This document shows, piece by piece, positions 16,452-24,982 of a stretch of DNA of 64,000 bases. The stretch's first letter is position 1. Every line of letters begins with the position of its first letter. A model generated the notes under the pieces. That model was not told the DNA's origin and made no database searches. It saw only the letters and a list, made by a program, of their open reading frames with translations. Both the position numbers and the translations under genes were made by a program. Source of the stretch: Hyphomonas sp. (GTDB lineage: Bacteria > Pseudomonadota > Alphaproteobacteria > Caulobacterales > Hyphomonadaceae); contig NZ_JAGYJH010000003.1 of NCBI RefSeq assembly GCF_018402285.1, positions 1,364,001-1,428,000 on the forward strand, written 5' to 3'.

Positions 16452-16483
16452 AAGAGGCGCGTCCCTTTCGAGACGCGCCTCTT
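16452..16483. terminator. bidirectional hairpin terminator
   Basis: AAGAGGCGCGTC (16452-16463) pairs perfectly with GACGCGCCTCTT (16472-16483) with an 8-base loop, between the convergent phyK-like and entericidin-like genes. Confidence 0.75.
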
Positions 16484-16502
16484 GATCTGGCAACAGCCGA
16501 CT

Positions 16503-16655
16503 TTAGTCGGTGAGATCGTCTTCAACAGCTTTTGCTGTGTCTTCAATGGCTTCGCCCCCGGCCTGGACGTCTTCGCCAACACCTTCAACCGTGTTGCAAG
16601 CGGTAAGGAAAACAGCGGCGAGCGCGAGGGCCGGAATAATGATTGTCTTTTTCAT
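16503..16655 (-). CDS. entericidin EcnA/B-like small lipoprotein
   Basis: 50 residues: signal peptide MKKTIIIPALALAAVFL with lipobox LTAC (C20), then NTVEGVGEDVQAGGEAIEDT, the entericidin-type core. Entericidins are small membrane lipoproteins often induced in stationary phase; toxicity in this group is not established. It has its own sigma-EcfG promoter at 16709-16733 and shares a terminator with the phyK-like gene. Confidence 0.9.
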   Translation of the reverse strand: MKKTIIIPALALAAVFLTACNTVEGVGEDVQAGGEAIEDTAKAVEDDLTD

Positions 16656-16708
16656 TTCGTAATCCTTTTCGTCAGCTGCAGTGATCCAATGGCTGCAGAC
16701 ACACCCTA

Positions 16709-16733
16709 AACGCGCAGACAGCCTGAGAGTTCC
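16709..16733 (-). promoter_or_regulatory. sigma-EcfG promoter of entericidin-like gene
   Basis: Minus strand: GGAAC (16733-16729), 16-base spacer, CGTT (16712-16709). It is back to back with the promoter at 16770-16794. Confidence 0.85.
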
Positions 16734-16769
16734 AGCCAGCATCACGATTAATTCTGGCTCCCTGCTTTT

Positions 16770-16794
16770 GGAACTTTTCAGGTGAACTGGCGTT
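16770..16794 (+). promoter_or_regulatory. sigma-EcfG promoter of lipid kinase/phosphoesterase operon
   Basis: GGAAC (16770-16774), 16-base spacer, CGTT (16791-16794), only 21 bases before the ATG at 16816, so the mRNA leader must be very short. Confidence 0.82.
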
Positions 16795-16815
16795 GGTGGG
16801 CGGGAGACCTGACAT

Positions 16816-17661
16816 ATGAAACTAGGTATCATTGTAAATGAGCGATCCGGCTCTGTACCCGAAGATGGGCGCGCAGAACTCGAGCTGGAAATCCATGACG
16901 CGGGCCATAAAGCCATTGTCCCGGTTGATCCTGAAGCAGACCTGCAGGATCAGGTAGCCGGTCTTATGGCGCAAGACGTGGACGCTATCGCGGTATGGGG
17001 TGGTGACGGGACGATCTGCGCTGTCCTTCAGACCACGAATGGCAAGACACCCGTTCTGGTCCTGCCAGGTGGCACGATGAACCTTTTGCCCAAGCGCCTC
17101 CATCATGGCGAGATGGACTGGAAGAAGATTGTCCGGTCTGTCCTTGAAAATCCAAAGCCAACCTGGATTTCGGCTGGCGAAGTTGCGGGGCAGCGTTTCT
17201 ACGTCGCCGCGCTGTTCGGGCAGCTGACCCATATCGGCGCGTCGCGCGAAGCTGCGCGTGAAGGCTCGATCCTGGAGGCCGTCAGTATTCTGACCGACAG
17301 GTCTGCGCTCGATATTGAAACGAGTATCCTGATCGAAGTCTTCCAGACCGACATGCGCCGGGAGTTTCCGGCGACCGCTGCGGCGGTCATTCCTGCAGAT
17401 GAGGGCGGGCTGGAAATTGCCGTCATCGCGCCTGACAGCCATCTGGATCTGGCCGCGACGGCGATGGACGCCATGATCAAAGGCTGGCGGGAGGGCGCGC
17501 ATTTTCATGCGGATAATGCTTCTGCCATCCGGATGAACCACGCCAAAGGCAGCTCGATCCCGGCAACGATCGATGGCGAGCCGCATGAGCCAGGCGAGCA
17601 TTTCAACATTTCCTACCTGCCTAAGGCAGCCTGCGTGCTTGTTGCCGGAGGTGAAACATGA
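16816..17661 (+). CDS. diacylglycerol kinase-family lipid kinase
   Basis: 281 residues. The catalytic domain has VNERSGS near the start, the nucleotide-binding GGDGT (62-66) and LPGGTMN (83-89) of the DAGK/YegS/BmrU family, and a C-terminal beta-sandwich ending near PHEPGEHFNISYLPKA. Members phosphorylate diacylglycerol, sphingoid or other lipid alcohols at the inner membrane face. It overlaps the metallophosphoesterase by 4 bases and is driven by a sigma-EcfG promoter, which suggests lipid remodelling under stress. The lipid substrate is unknown. Confidence 0.9.
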   Translation: MKLGIIVNERSGSVPEDGRAELELEIHDAGHKAIVPVDPEADLQDQVAGLMAQDVDAIAVWGGDGTICAVLQTTNGKTPVLVLPGGTMNLLPKRLHHGEMDWKKIVRSVLENPKPTWISAGEVAGQRFYVAALFGQLTHIGASREAAREGSILEAVSILTDRSALDIETSILIEVFQTDMRREFPATAAAVIPADEGGLEIAVIAPDSHLDLAATAMDAMIKGWREGAHFHADNASAIRMNHAKGSSIPATIDGEPHEPGEHFNISYLPKAACVLVAGGET

Positions 17662-18464
17662 AGATTGCGCACTTCGCGGATCTCCACTTTGGCCGCGAAG
17701 ACAAGCCTGCCTTGAAAGCTGCCGCAGATCTGGTGCTTGAACTTGATGTGAGCGCTCTTGTCGTGTCAGGCGACCTCACCCAGCGCGGCAAGCGGGAAGA
17801 GTTTGAGGCGGCCCGGGAGTGGCTGTCGCAGTTCAAGACCCCAATCCTCTGTGTGCCCGGCAATCACGATACGCCGCTGCTGAACATTGCTGCGCGCGCG
17901 ACGGATGCGTTCGGGCGCTATGAGCGCTATTTCGGTGAGCATTCCCAGCCGCTGAAAATGGACGGCTTGTCCATCCGGGGGCTTAATACGGCCCGGGGCT
18001 GGCAGACCCGCATGAACTGGGCGGAGGGCCGCGTAAACCTTGATGATCTCGAAGCGTCCATCGGAAAGGATGAAGCCGAAGCAGTTCGCATTATTGCCTG
18101 TCACCACCCGTTCAAGTCTCCGGCAAAAGCGCGCCTTCAGACCGAGACCAAGCGCGGCGAAGAGGCCAGCCGCCGGCTCGCGGCCAGCCCGGTCCAGATT
18201 CTGATGACCGGGCATGTGCATACCCCGCATGCCGAACTCATCCGCGATCCCTCGGGAGGCGCCTATATCGCCATCACGGCCGGGACCCTGTCGACCCGCC
18301 TGCGGGCTCAGCCGCCGGCTTTCAATATCCTGTCCATTCGCGACGGCATCGCGACCCTCAATGTCCAGACCTTTGAAGACGGTCATTTCCATGAAGGCAC
18401 ACATGGAAGCTGGGACTTGGCAATCCTGGAACCGATCCGTACACCGCGCGTTGTGACCGTATAG
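17658..18464 (+). CDS. calcineurin-like metallophosphoesterase
   Basis: 268 residues with the full metal-ligand set of the family in order: FADLHFG (D8, H10), VVSGDLTQRG, PGNHDT, CHHPF and GHVHTPH. It resembles CpdA/Icc-type phosphodiesterases, but the substrate cannot be fixed from these motifs. There is no signal peptide, so it is cytosolic. Overlaps the lipid kinase by 4 bases; a kinase-phosphoesterase pair could act on the same phosphorylated lipid or on a cyclic nucleotide. Confidence 0.9.
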   Translation: MKIAHFADLHFGREDKPALKAAADLVLELDVSALVVSGDLTQRGKREEFEAAREWLSQFKTPILCVPGNHDTPLLNIAARATDAFGRYERYFGEHSQPLKMDGLSIRGLNTARGWQTRMNWAEGRVNLDDLEASIGKDEAEAVRIIACHHPFKSPAKARLQTETKRGEEASRRLAASPVQILMTGHVHTPHAELIRDPSGGAYIAITAGTLSTRLRAQPPAFNILSIRDGIATLNVQTFEDGHFHEGTHGSWDLAILEPIRTPRVVTV

Positions 18465-18478
18465 ACCTGGAAGGAGAC

Positions 18479-18793
18479 ATGATGATGATCAAGGCAGCAC
18501 TTGGAATGAGCGTGGCTGTTTTCGCCGGTCTGGCCCTGGCAGCCTGCGGCGACCCGCCCGAACCGATGTCGCCGGTTGGGCCCTCCTTTGACCGCGCCAC
18601 CGAGTCCACGGACACCGACGCGGCTGACCCGATGGTTCCGGACACCGGATCAGAGACCGTTCCACCGGTCGGGTCCGTGCCCGGCGAGATTCCCGAGGTC
18701 ATGGAAGACGAGGCCTATGGTGACGGCGACACCTACACCGAAATGATGGGTGAGCCCGAAGTGCCTGGCGAGGAAACAGGCACGCCACAGTAA
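18479..18793 (+). CDS. acidic, Pro-rich small lipoprotein, unknown function
   Basis: 104 residues. A signal peptide with lipobox LAAC (C22 counted from the first of three consecutive ATG codons at 18479, 18482 and 18485) is followed by a low-complexity acidic, Pro/Glu/Thr-rich tail with no recognisable fold. AAGGAGA lies just before the first ATG. It starts 15 bases after the metallophosphoesterase and is probably in the same stress operon. A weak hairpin (18838-18845 with 18851-18858) lies downstream. Confidence 0.72.
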   Translation: MMMIKAALGMSVAVFAGLALAACGDPPEPMSPVGPSFDRATESTDTDAADPMVPDTGSETVPPVGSVPGEIPEVMEDEAYGDGDTYTEMMGEPEVPGEETGTPQ

Positions 18794-18976
18794 GGGGAAG
18801 CAGGCGCTCAGCGCCCTGCATTGTGAAGGTGCCGGGCGCGGGGAGCCAGTCTCCCCGCCCCGTCGTGCTGTATGCTCGCGCCTTCCCCAAGGATAATCGG
18901 GCAGAATCCTTATTCGGTTTCCCGGGCAACTGGCGTAGCTTCGCGAAGAACAGAATGACCGGAGGAAGAAAGCCAG

Positions 18977-20389
18977 ATGTCCCCTACCTATACAATGACG
19001 ATCAACGGCCAGGCAGTTTCGGCGAGCGAGAGTTTTGGCGTCGAGAACCCCGCGACCGGTGCTGTGTTTGCGCAGGCGCCTGATTGCACCGAAACACAGC
19101 TTGATGAGGCGGTCGCTGCGGCGCGCGCGGCGCTGCCGGCGTGGAAAGCGACTCCGATCGAGAAGCGCCGCCAGATGCTGCAGGCGATTGCCGGCGTGAT
19201 CGCGCAGAACGGGGAGGAACTCGCTCGCCTGCTGACCCAGGAGCAGGGCAAGCCCCATCCCGATGCGATGGGCGATGTTCTTGGCGGCGCGCACTGGCTG
19301 GTGGAGACAGCAAAGCTCGACATTCCCGAACATGTTTCGGAGGATACACCCGAGCGGCTGGCGGTGACCCGGTATGGGCCGGTTGGCGTTGTGGCGGCGA
19401 TTGTGCCGTGGAATTTCCCGATCATCCTGATGATGTTCAAGCTTGCCCCGGCGCTGCTGGCGGGGAACACCGTGGTGATCAAGCCGGCGCCGACAACGCC
19501 GCTGACGACGCTGAAGATCGGCGCACTGATCCGGGGCATCCTGCCGCCGGGCGTGGTGAATGTTATCTCCGGCTCTGACCGGCTCGGCCCCTGGCTGACG
19601 GCGCACAAGGGCGTCGACAAGGTCAGCTTCACCGGGTCGACCGAGACCGGCAAGAAGGTGATGGCGAGCGCGGCGAAGGATCTGAAGAAGGTGACGCTGG
19701 AGCTTGGCGGCAATGACGCGGCCATCGTAATGCCGGATGTGGACGTCAAGGCCGTGGCCGAGCAGCTGTTCTGGGCAGCCTTCCGCAATGCCGGGCAAAT
19801 CTGCATCGCCACCAAGCGGATGTATATCCACAAGGACGTATACGAACCTCTGAAAGCCGCAATTGTCGAGTATGCTGGCAGCGTGAAGGTCGGCGACGGG
19901 GCCGAGCAGGGCACACAGATCGGGCCGATCCAGAACAAGGCGCAGTATGAGCGCGTGCTGGAGCTGATCCAGGACGCCAAGGACAAGGGCTACAAATTCC
20001 TGATTGGCGGAAACTCCGCGAATGTGCCGGGCTATTTTGTACCGGTGACGATCCTCGACAACCCGCCGGAAGATGCGCGGATTGTGCAGGAGGAGCAGTT
20101 CGGGCCGGTTTTACCGCTGATGTCGTTTGATAATATCGACGAAGTCATCGGCCGGGCGAATGCCAGCATTTATGGCCTCGGCGCCTCCATCTGGACCAAG
20201 GACCTTGACCGGGCGCAGGCGCTGGCGTCACAGCTTCAGGCCGGGACGGTCTGGATCAATGAGAGCCAGCATCTTTCGCCCCATGCCGCGTTTGGCGGGC
20301 ATAAACAGTCCGGCGTCGGCGTGGAAGGCGGCCAGGACGGCCTGCTTGAATTCTGCCAGGCGCAGACGGTGTTCATGCGCCGGGCCTGA
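18977..20389 (+). CDS. NAD(P)-dependent aldehyde dehydrogenase
   Basis: 470 residues, full length for the family. PWNFPI near the oxyanion site, general base E242 in TLELGGNDAAIV, catalytic C276 in NAGQICIATKR and the EQFGPVLPL segment near the C-terminus are all present. It oxidises an aldehyde to an acid with NAD(P)+; the substrate is not determined, though the sequence has the look of broad-range or betaine/succinate-semialdehyde types. It is a single gene ended by a strong terminator. Confidence 0.93.
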   Translation: MSPTYTMTINGQAVSASESFGVENPATGAVFAQAPDCTETQLDEAVAAARAALPAWKATPIEKRRQMLQAIAGVIAQNGEELARLLTQEQGKPHPDAMGDVLGGAHWLVETAKLDIPEHVSEDTPERLAVTRYGPVGVVAAIVPWNFPIILMMFKLAPALLAGNTVVIKPAPTTPLTTLKIGALIRGILPPGVVNVISGSDRLGPWLTAHKGVDKVSFTGSTETGKKVMASAAKDLKKVTLELGGNDAAIVMPDVDVKAVAEQLFWAAFRNAGQICIATKRMYIHKDVYEPLKAAIVEYAGSVKVGDGAEQGTQIGPIQNKAQYERVLELIQDAKDKGYKFLIGGNSANVPGYFVPVTILDNPPEDARIVQEEQFGPVLPLMSFDNIDEVIGRANASIYGLGASIWTKDLDRAQALASQLQAGTVWINESQHLSPHAAFGGHKQSGVGVEGGQDGLLEFCQAQTVFMRRA

Positions 20390-20412
20390 TTTTTTCGGGC
20401 TTGGGATTTTGG

Positions 20413-20442
20413 AAACCCCTCCGGCGACGGAGGGGTTTTTTT
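20413..20442 (+). terminator. Rho-independent terminator of aldehyde dehydrogenase gene
   Basis: AACCCCTCCG (20414-20423) pairs with CGGAGGGGTT (20428-20437) around GCGA, followed by a run of T to 20442. Confidence 0.92.
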
Positions 20443-20966
20443 GCGCGCGCACGGGCGGCCTGTGGGGGCTAAGCAGGGGGCTGAAGGATTGTCGGCTGAA
20501 GATGTCTCGGATTCGTCCAGGCAAGCGCCTGCGAGGTTTGGCGCGATGTGGCTTGCCCGCAGGGCCGCCGGCGCACGACAGGCGCGCCGCGGGTCGCCGG
20601 CGCGGACGATGTGGACATGGCCTCATCTGGTGAGGGCGATGAGGAGGGCGCGGCGTTCCTGATCCTGACATGTGAAGATCCAGCCCAGCTGTCAGCAGAG
20701 ATATGGCCAGAAGACGGGCAACAGGCTGGCATGGAGGCGGGCGATCTGCGGGATCGTGGAGGGGAGTTTGCCTCCGGTCCCGGAGGGGGTGGGGGCCGTT
20801 GGCGTTTTTCCCGTTAAGCTCCAAGGAAAACGCCAACGGGGCGCCAAAAAATCCAACGTGCATCTCGAACCAGGAGAGTGCCAGATCCAGCCATTTCCGG
20901 CCAAAAGAAAACGGCGCGGGACAGTTTTTGTGTCCCGCGCCGCTCCTTAGATGCTCTTTGGCCGGA
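20443..20966. other. 524-base non-coding gap with long inverted repeat
   Basis: Between the terminator of the aldehyde dehydrogenase and the end of the acyl-CoA synthetase gene. It contains the synthetase terminator (20902-20942) and an additional inverted repeat: CCGTTGGCGTTTT (20796-20808) with AAAACGCCAACGG (20827-20839), 13 base pairs and an 18-base loop, without a T-tract on either side. Frames here (for example 20228-21199, minus) have no recognisable protein content. Purpose of the repeat unknown. Confidence 0.55.
20902..20942 (-). terminator. Rho-independent terminator of acyl-CoA synthetase gene
   Basis: CGGCGCGGGACA (20912-20923) pairs with TGTCCCGCGCCG (20931-20942); on the minus strand it is followed by TTTTCTTTTGG. 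Confidence 0.85.
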
Positions 20967-22514
20967 TCAGACGATCCGGCTGTCCTTGTTGCCCCAATAG
21001 CGGTCGCGGATGAGGCGTTTGTAGAGTTTTCCGGTGGCGTGGCGGGGGAGTTCGGGGTCGAAGTCGATGCTTTTGGGGCATTTGAGCTTCGAGAGGTTGG
21101 CCTGGCAGAAGGCCATGAGCTCGGCGGCGAGTTCGTCCGAGAACGGGACGCCGGGCATCGGCTGGACGACGGCTTTGACCGCTTCGCCGAAGTCTTCATC
21201 CGGCACGCCGATGACGGCCACGTCGGCCACTTTGGGGTGGGTGATGAGGACGTTCTCGGTTTCCTGCGGGTAGATGTTCACGCCGCCGGAAATGATCATG
21301 AAGGATTTGCGGTCCGTCAGGTAGAGGAAGCCGTCGGCGTCCAGCTTACCGACATCGCCGAGGGACGACCAGTCAGGGTGTTTGGGATTGAGGGCGGCCT
21401 TGTTCTTTTCCGGGTCGTTGTGATAGTTCGGCGGCGTGGTGCCGGAGAAGTAGACTTGGCCTTCTTCGCCGATGGGCAGTTCATTGCCCTCTTCGTCGCA
21501 GATGTGGACGACGCCGTGGATCGCGCGGCCGACCGTGCCTTTGTGGGAGAGCCAGTCCGGGCTTTTCACATAGGTCATGCCGTTGCCTTCAGAGCCGGCA
21601 TAATATTCGTCGATGACAGGGCCCCACCAGGCAATCATCTGCTCTTTCACCGGGACCGGGCAGGGGGCGGCGGCGTGGATGGCGAAGGTCAGGCTGGAGA
21701 CGTCGTACTTCTTACGGGCGTCTTCGGGTAGTTTCAGCATCTTCACGAACATCGTCGGCACGACCTGGGTGTGCGTGACCTTGTATGTCTCGACGGCTTT
21801 CAGGAACTCTTCGGGATCGAACTTTTCCATCACAACCAGCGTCGAGCCGATGCGCGTGAAGGTCATGCACCAGCGCAGGGGCGCGGCATGATAGAGCGGG
21901 GCCGGGGAGAGATAGACAGAGTCCGGACCCGCGCCGGACATGGCGCGGGCAATCTGGACGAGGATGTTGTCGGCGTCGATCGGCAGGTTCCGTTCAAGCG
22001 GCGGGCGGATGCCTTTCGGGCGGCCTGTGGTGCCCGAGGAATAGAGCATGTCGGTGCCGGCCATCTCGTCGGCAATGGGCGTATTCGGGAAAGCGGCGGC
22101 ATGGCCCTCAAGCGCGGTAAAGCCTTCGACATTGCCGTCGATTGACCAGAGCTTTGTCAGGCCCGCCGCAGCGGCGGCCTCGCGGGCAACCGAGCCTTTG
22201 CCCGCCCCGGAGATGAGGAGTTTCGAGCCGGAATCCTCGATGATGTATTTCACTTCCGGCGCTGTGAGGCGCGAGGAAATGCAGACATAGTAGAGGCCCG
22301 CGCGCTGGGCGCCCCAGCAGATCTCGAAATAGCGGGGCGAGTTTTCTGCGAAGATGGCGATGGTGTCGCCCGGCTGGCAGCCGGCATCCCTCAGGGCGTG
22401 GGCAATCTGGTTGGAGCGTTCGTCCAGCTGGCGGAATGTGATGGTTTCGCCTGAGCCGGCCATGATGATGGCGGGCTTGTCGGGATGCGCCTTGGCGTGA
22501 TGACTGGGATGCAT
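20967..22514 (-). CDS. acyl-CoA synthetase (AMP-forming)
   Basis: 515 residues of the ANL superfamily. The AMP-binding P-loop LYSSGTTGRPKG lies near 155-170, an A5-type YAGSEGNGMTY near 295, the hinge region DRKSFMIISGGVNIYPQE near 415 and the A10 lysine in RHATGKLYKR near the C-terminus. It activates a carboxylic acid to its CoA thioester through an acyl-AMP. The acid is unknown; a crotonase is encoded 5 kb away but not in the same operon. A GGAGGAT ribosome site precedes the ATG. Confidence 0.93.
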   Translation of the reverse strand: MHPSHHAKAHPDKPAIIMAGSGETITFRQLDERSNQIAHALRDAGCQPGDTIAIFAENSPRYFEICWGAQRAGLYYVCISSRLTAPEVKYIIEDSGSKLLISGAGKGSVAREAAAAAGLTKLWSIDGNVEGFTALEGHAAAFPNTPIADEMAGTDMLYSSGTTGRPKGIRPPLERNLPIDADNILVQIARAMSGAGPDSVYLSPAPLYHAAPLRWCMTFTRIGSTLVVMEKFDPEEFLKAVETYKVTHTQVVPTMFVKMLKLPEDARKKYDVSSLTFAIHAAAPCPVPVKEQMIAWWGPVIDEYYAGSEGNGMTYVKSPDWLSHKGTVGRAIHGVVHICDEEGNELPIGEEGQVYFSGTTPPNYHNDPEKNKAALNPKHPDWSSLGDVGKLDADGFLYLTDRKSFMIISGGVNIYPQETENVLITHPKVADVAVIGVPDEDFGEAVKAVVQPMPGVPFSDELAAELMAFCQANLSKLKCPKSIDFDPELPRHATGKLYKRLIRDRYWGNKDSRIV

Positions 22515-22695
22515 GACGTCTTATCCTCCGGGTGTGAAGCCTGGCGCATACCGCGCTGGCTTCCGTCTCGCGGCGGACTTTAGCGAGCCTTGGGGAGGTG
22601 TCCACGACTGACCCAAGGTGAGGGTCTGCCGTTTCAGGGACTTAGAGGTCCGAAGACTGCCCGGCCCCCGCACAGAGGACCGGGCAAAGGGCGTG

Positions 22696-24351
22696 TCAGG
22701 GCTCCATCGGGCCGTTGAACTGGCGGGCGAAGAAATCATCTTTCCGCCAGAGGGGGCGCTGATCGGCATTGGCGAGGGCGAGCGCAATGCGCGCCTTGAT
22801 GGCGGCAAAACGGGCGGCAGCGTCAAAGTCGAGAGAGTTGGACATATCATCCGACGGGCGGTGATAGTTGCTTGTCATGTGACGGGCGAACTCTTCGGCG
22901 CCCCCATTCTCCCAGCCGGGGATCAGGTAGACCGAGGGGATGCCCGCTTCGACGAAGCGGAAATGGTCCGACCGGGTGAAGAGGCCCTGATCGGGGACCG
23001 GGTCCGGGCTGAGGGTGATGTTCATATCGGCGGCGGCCTTTTCGACCTCCTCGATAATGGTCGAGCGCGAGCCTCCGAACACGACAAGGTCGGTGAAGGG
23101 GTAGGTCAGGACCGGCATGTCGAGATTGACGTTGGCGACGAGGCTTGCCTTCGGCACGGTCGGGTTTTCGGCAAAGTACTGCGCGCCGAGGAGGCCTTTC
23201 TCTTCGGCAGTGAGGGCGATGAACATGACTGAGCGCTTCATCGGCGGGCCGGCCTTCAGCATGCGGGCAGCTTCCAGCAGGGTGGCGACGCCGCTGGCGT
23301 TGTCGAGGGCGCCATTGTTGATCTGGTCGCCTTCGAGGCCTTTGGTGATGCCGATATGGTCGAGATGGGCGGTGAGGACGATAACCTCGTTCTTGAGGAC
23401 GGGGTCTGTGCCCTCGATCATGCCGATGACGTTGGCGGACTGGACCTGGTCATGGGTCGAGGCCTGGCTGAGTTGGACCGTGAAGGGAAGGGCGAGGCCC
23501 TGAACGGCGCCGCCTTCGGCTTCGGCGGCGGCGAGGATGTCGGTCCAGCTTGCGCCGGAGCCTTCAAAGAGCTTGGCGGCGCTTTCCATCGAGACGCTGG
23601 CACTGGCCTGGATGCCGGGCGCGCGGGAGAAGGGTGTGCCTTGGGCGTCGAGCCAGGTGAGGCTTGCGCCATCGAGGCGCCCTTCGCGAATGAGGCGCTC
23701 GAAAGGGTAGACGCCGCGCGAGGTGGGCGTTTCGAGGGTGACGACGGCGACGGCGCCGCGCTCTGACGCGTTGACGAATTTGCGGGTGCCGTAATAGGCG
23801 CGCTCTTCGGTCTGAATACCTTTAGGGGTGCCTGAGAGCATGACGGCGACCTTGCCGGTGAGGTCGAGGCCGGCATAGTCATCACGGCCGAGATCTGGCG
23901 CGACGACGCCAAAGCCGACGAAGACGGCTTCACCGGTCACATCGCTGCTGGTGGCGCCGAGGGAGCCGCCCATGGCATAGTCGACATTCTCCGTAAACGG
24001 AACGGTCGCGCCGGTGGCGGTGTTGGTAACCTCCATCAGGCGGCCTTCGGGTGCGCGGAGCGAACGGAGGAAGGAGATAGTCTGGAAGTAGGTGCCTGCG
24101 TCGCCGGCGGGTTTCAGGCCGATCTCTGTGAACGCTTCGGCGACATAGGCGGCGGCAATGTCGTAGCCAGGGGTGCCGGCTTCGCGGCCTTCGAGATCGT
24201 CGGAGGCGAGGAATTCCATGTCGGCGCGGATCGCGTCCGCGTTGGGCGCGGGAAGCTCCGTGACGGCGGGTGGCTGGGGCGGCGTTTCGGGCGCGCAGGC
24301 GGCGAGCACCAGGGCCGACGCCATGATAAGGAGGCTGAATTTAGTCCGCAT
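22696..24351 (-). CDS. M28-family zinc aminopeptidase, lipoprotein
   Basis: 551 residues. Signal peptide with lipobox LAAC (C19), a PA-type insertion (about 150-250), then the M28 catalytic domain. Zinc ligands and catalytic residues are visible in TAHLDHIG, NNGALDNASG, ALTAEEKGLLG, NVNLDMP and TSNYHRPSDD. It should remove N-terminal residues from peptides at the cell envelope. It follows the GNAT gene by 49 bases and may be the last gene of the operon that begins with the amidohydrolase. Confidence 0.93.
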   Translation of the reverse strand: MRTKFSLLIMASALVLAACAPETPPQPPAVTELPAPNADAIRADMEFLASDDLEGREAGTPGYDIAAAYVAEAFTEIGLKPAGDAGTYFQTISFLRSLRAPEGRLMEVTNTATGATVPFTENVDYAMGGSLGATSSDVTGEAVFVGFGVVAPDLGRDDYAGLDLTGKVAVMLSGTPKGIQTEERAYYGTRKFVNASERGAVAVVTLETPTSRGVYPFERLIREGRLDGASLTWLDAQGTPFSRAPGIQASASVSMESAAKLFEGSGASWTDILAAAEAEGGAVQGLALPFTVQLSQASTHDQVQSANVIGMIEGTDPVLKNEVIVLTAHLDHIGITKGLEGDQINNGALDNASGVATLLEAARMLKAGPPMKRSVMFIALTAEEKGLLGAQYFAENPTVPKASLVANVNLDMPVLTYPFTDLVVFGGSRSTIIEEVEKAAADMNITLSPDPVPDQGLFTRSDHFRFVEAGIPSVYLIPGWENGGAEEFARHMTSNYHRPSDDMSNSLDFDAAARFAAIKARIALALANADQRPLWRKDDFFARQFNGPMEP

Positions 24352-24400
24352 GGGATTTTCTTTCTTGCAGGCCGGTCTGCGTCCGGTTTTCGGGTTGGGA

Positions 24401-24982
24401 TCAGAATTGCCGCATCCAGTAGGTCATCGGATGGGGAAGGTCGGGGCCGCGGGGCTCGGTGGGCCAGGTGAAGTTTGTGGTGATGCCGGGGATTTTTCGG
24501 TAGCCGCGTTTTTGCCAGAAGCTGTCGAGCGGGGAGTAGCCGTCCGGGCGACGGGGGTGATCGGGGGGGCGGTCCACGGCGCAGAAGCAGGCGCGGGCAT
24601 AGCCGCGCTGGCGGGCGTGTTCTTCCCGTGCGTCAAAGAAGGCGTGGCCGAGGCCGCGGCCGCGGTAATCCGGCTTGAGGACAGACTCGCCGAAATAGAA
24701 GGTGGTGGGAAGGTCATAGCCCGCGTCTGCCAGCGGGGCGGAAAATTCGGCGTGGTGATCGTCGATCGCAGAGCCTGTGGCGCAGCCGATGATCTCGCTG
24801 TCTTCCTCGGCGGCGATAATTATGGCGTCCCGCGCGGCGGAGAAGGCGCGCAGGTATTTCTGCTCATAGCTTTCCGTACCCGAATAGAGATAGGGGAAAT
24901 CCGCAAACACGCCGATGCGCAGGCGCGCAAGCGCCGGGAGTGTGTGTTCGAGAGCTTCACCGGTCAGTGGGCGGACGATCAT
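24401..24982 (-). CDS. GNAT-family N-acetyltransferase
   Basis: 193 residues. The acetyl-CoA binding motif A is YRGRGLGHAFFDAREEHA (about 109-126), preceded by the usual beta strand (TFYFGESVLKPD). I chose the ATG at 24982 because it overlaps the stop of the NTF2-like gene by 4 bases (ATGA); the frame extends 6 codons further upstream. Substrate unknown. Confidence 0.88.
   Translation of the reverse strand: MIVRPLTGEALEHTLPALARLRIGVFADFPYLYSGTESYEQKYLRAFSAARDAIIIAAEEDSEIIGCATGSAIDDHHAEFSAPLADAGYDLPTTFYFGESVLKPDYRGRGLGHAFFDAREEHARQRGYARACFCAVDRPPDHPRRPDGYSPLDSFWQKRGYRKIPGITTNFTWPTEPRGPDLPHPMTYWMRQF

Noticed and set aside
18838..18858. Terminator after the lipoprotein gene at 18479
   Set aside because: An 8-base-pair stem exists but no T-tract follows; too weak to list as a feature.
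18650..19831. A 393-codon frame on the minus strand
   Set aside because: Antisense to the aldehyde dehydrogenase gene and rich in Arg/His/Pro, as shadow frames are here; no motif.
20228..21199. A 323-codon frame on the minus strand across the intergenic gap
   Set aside because: It overlaps two real genes, runs through terminators and inverted repeats, and has low-complexity Pro/Arg content.
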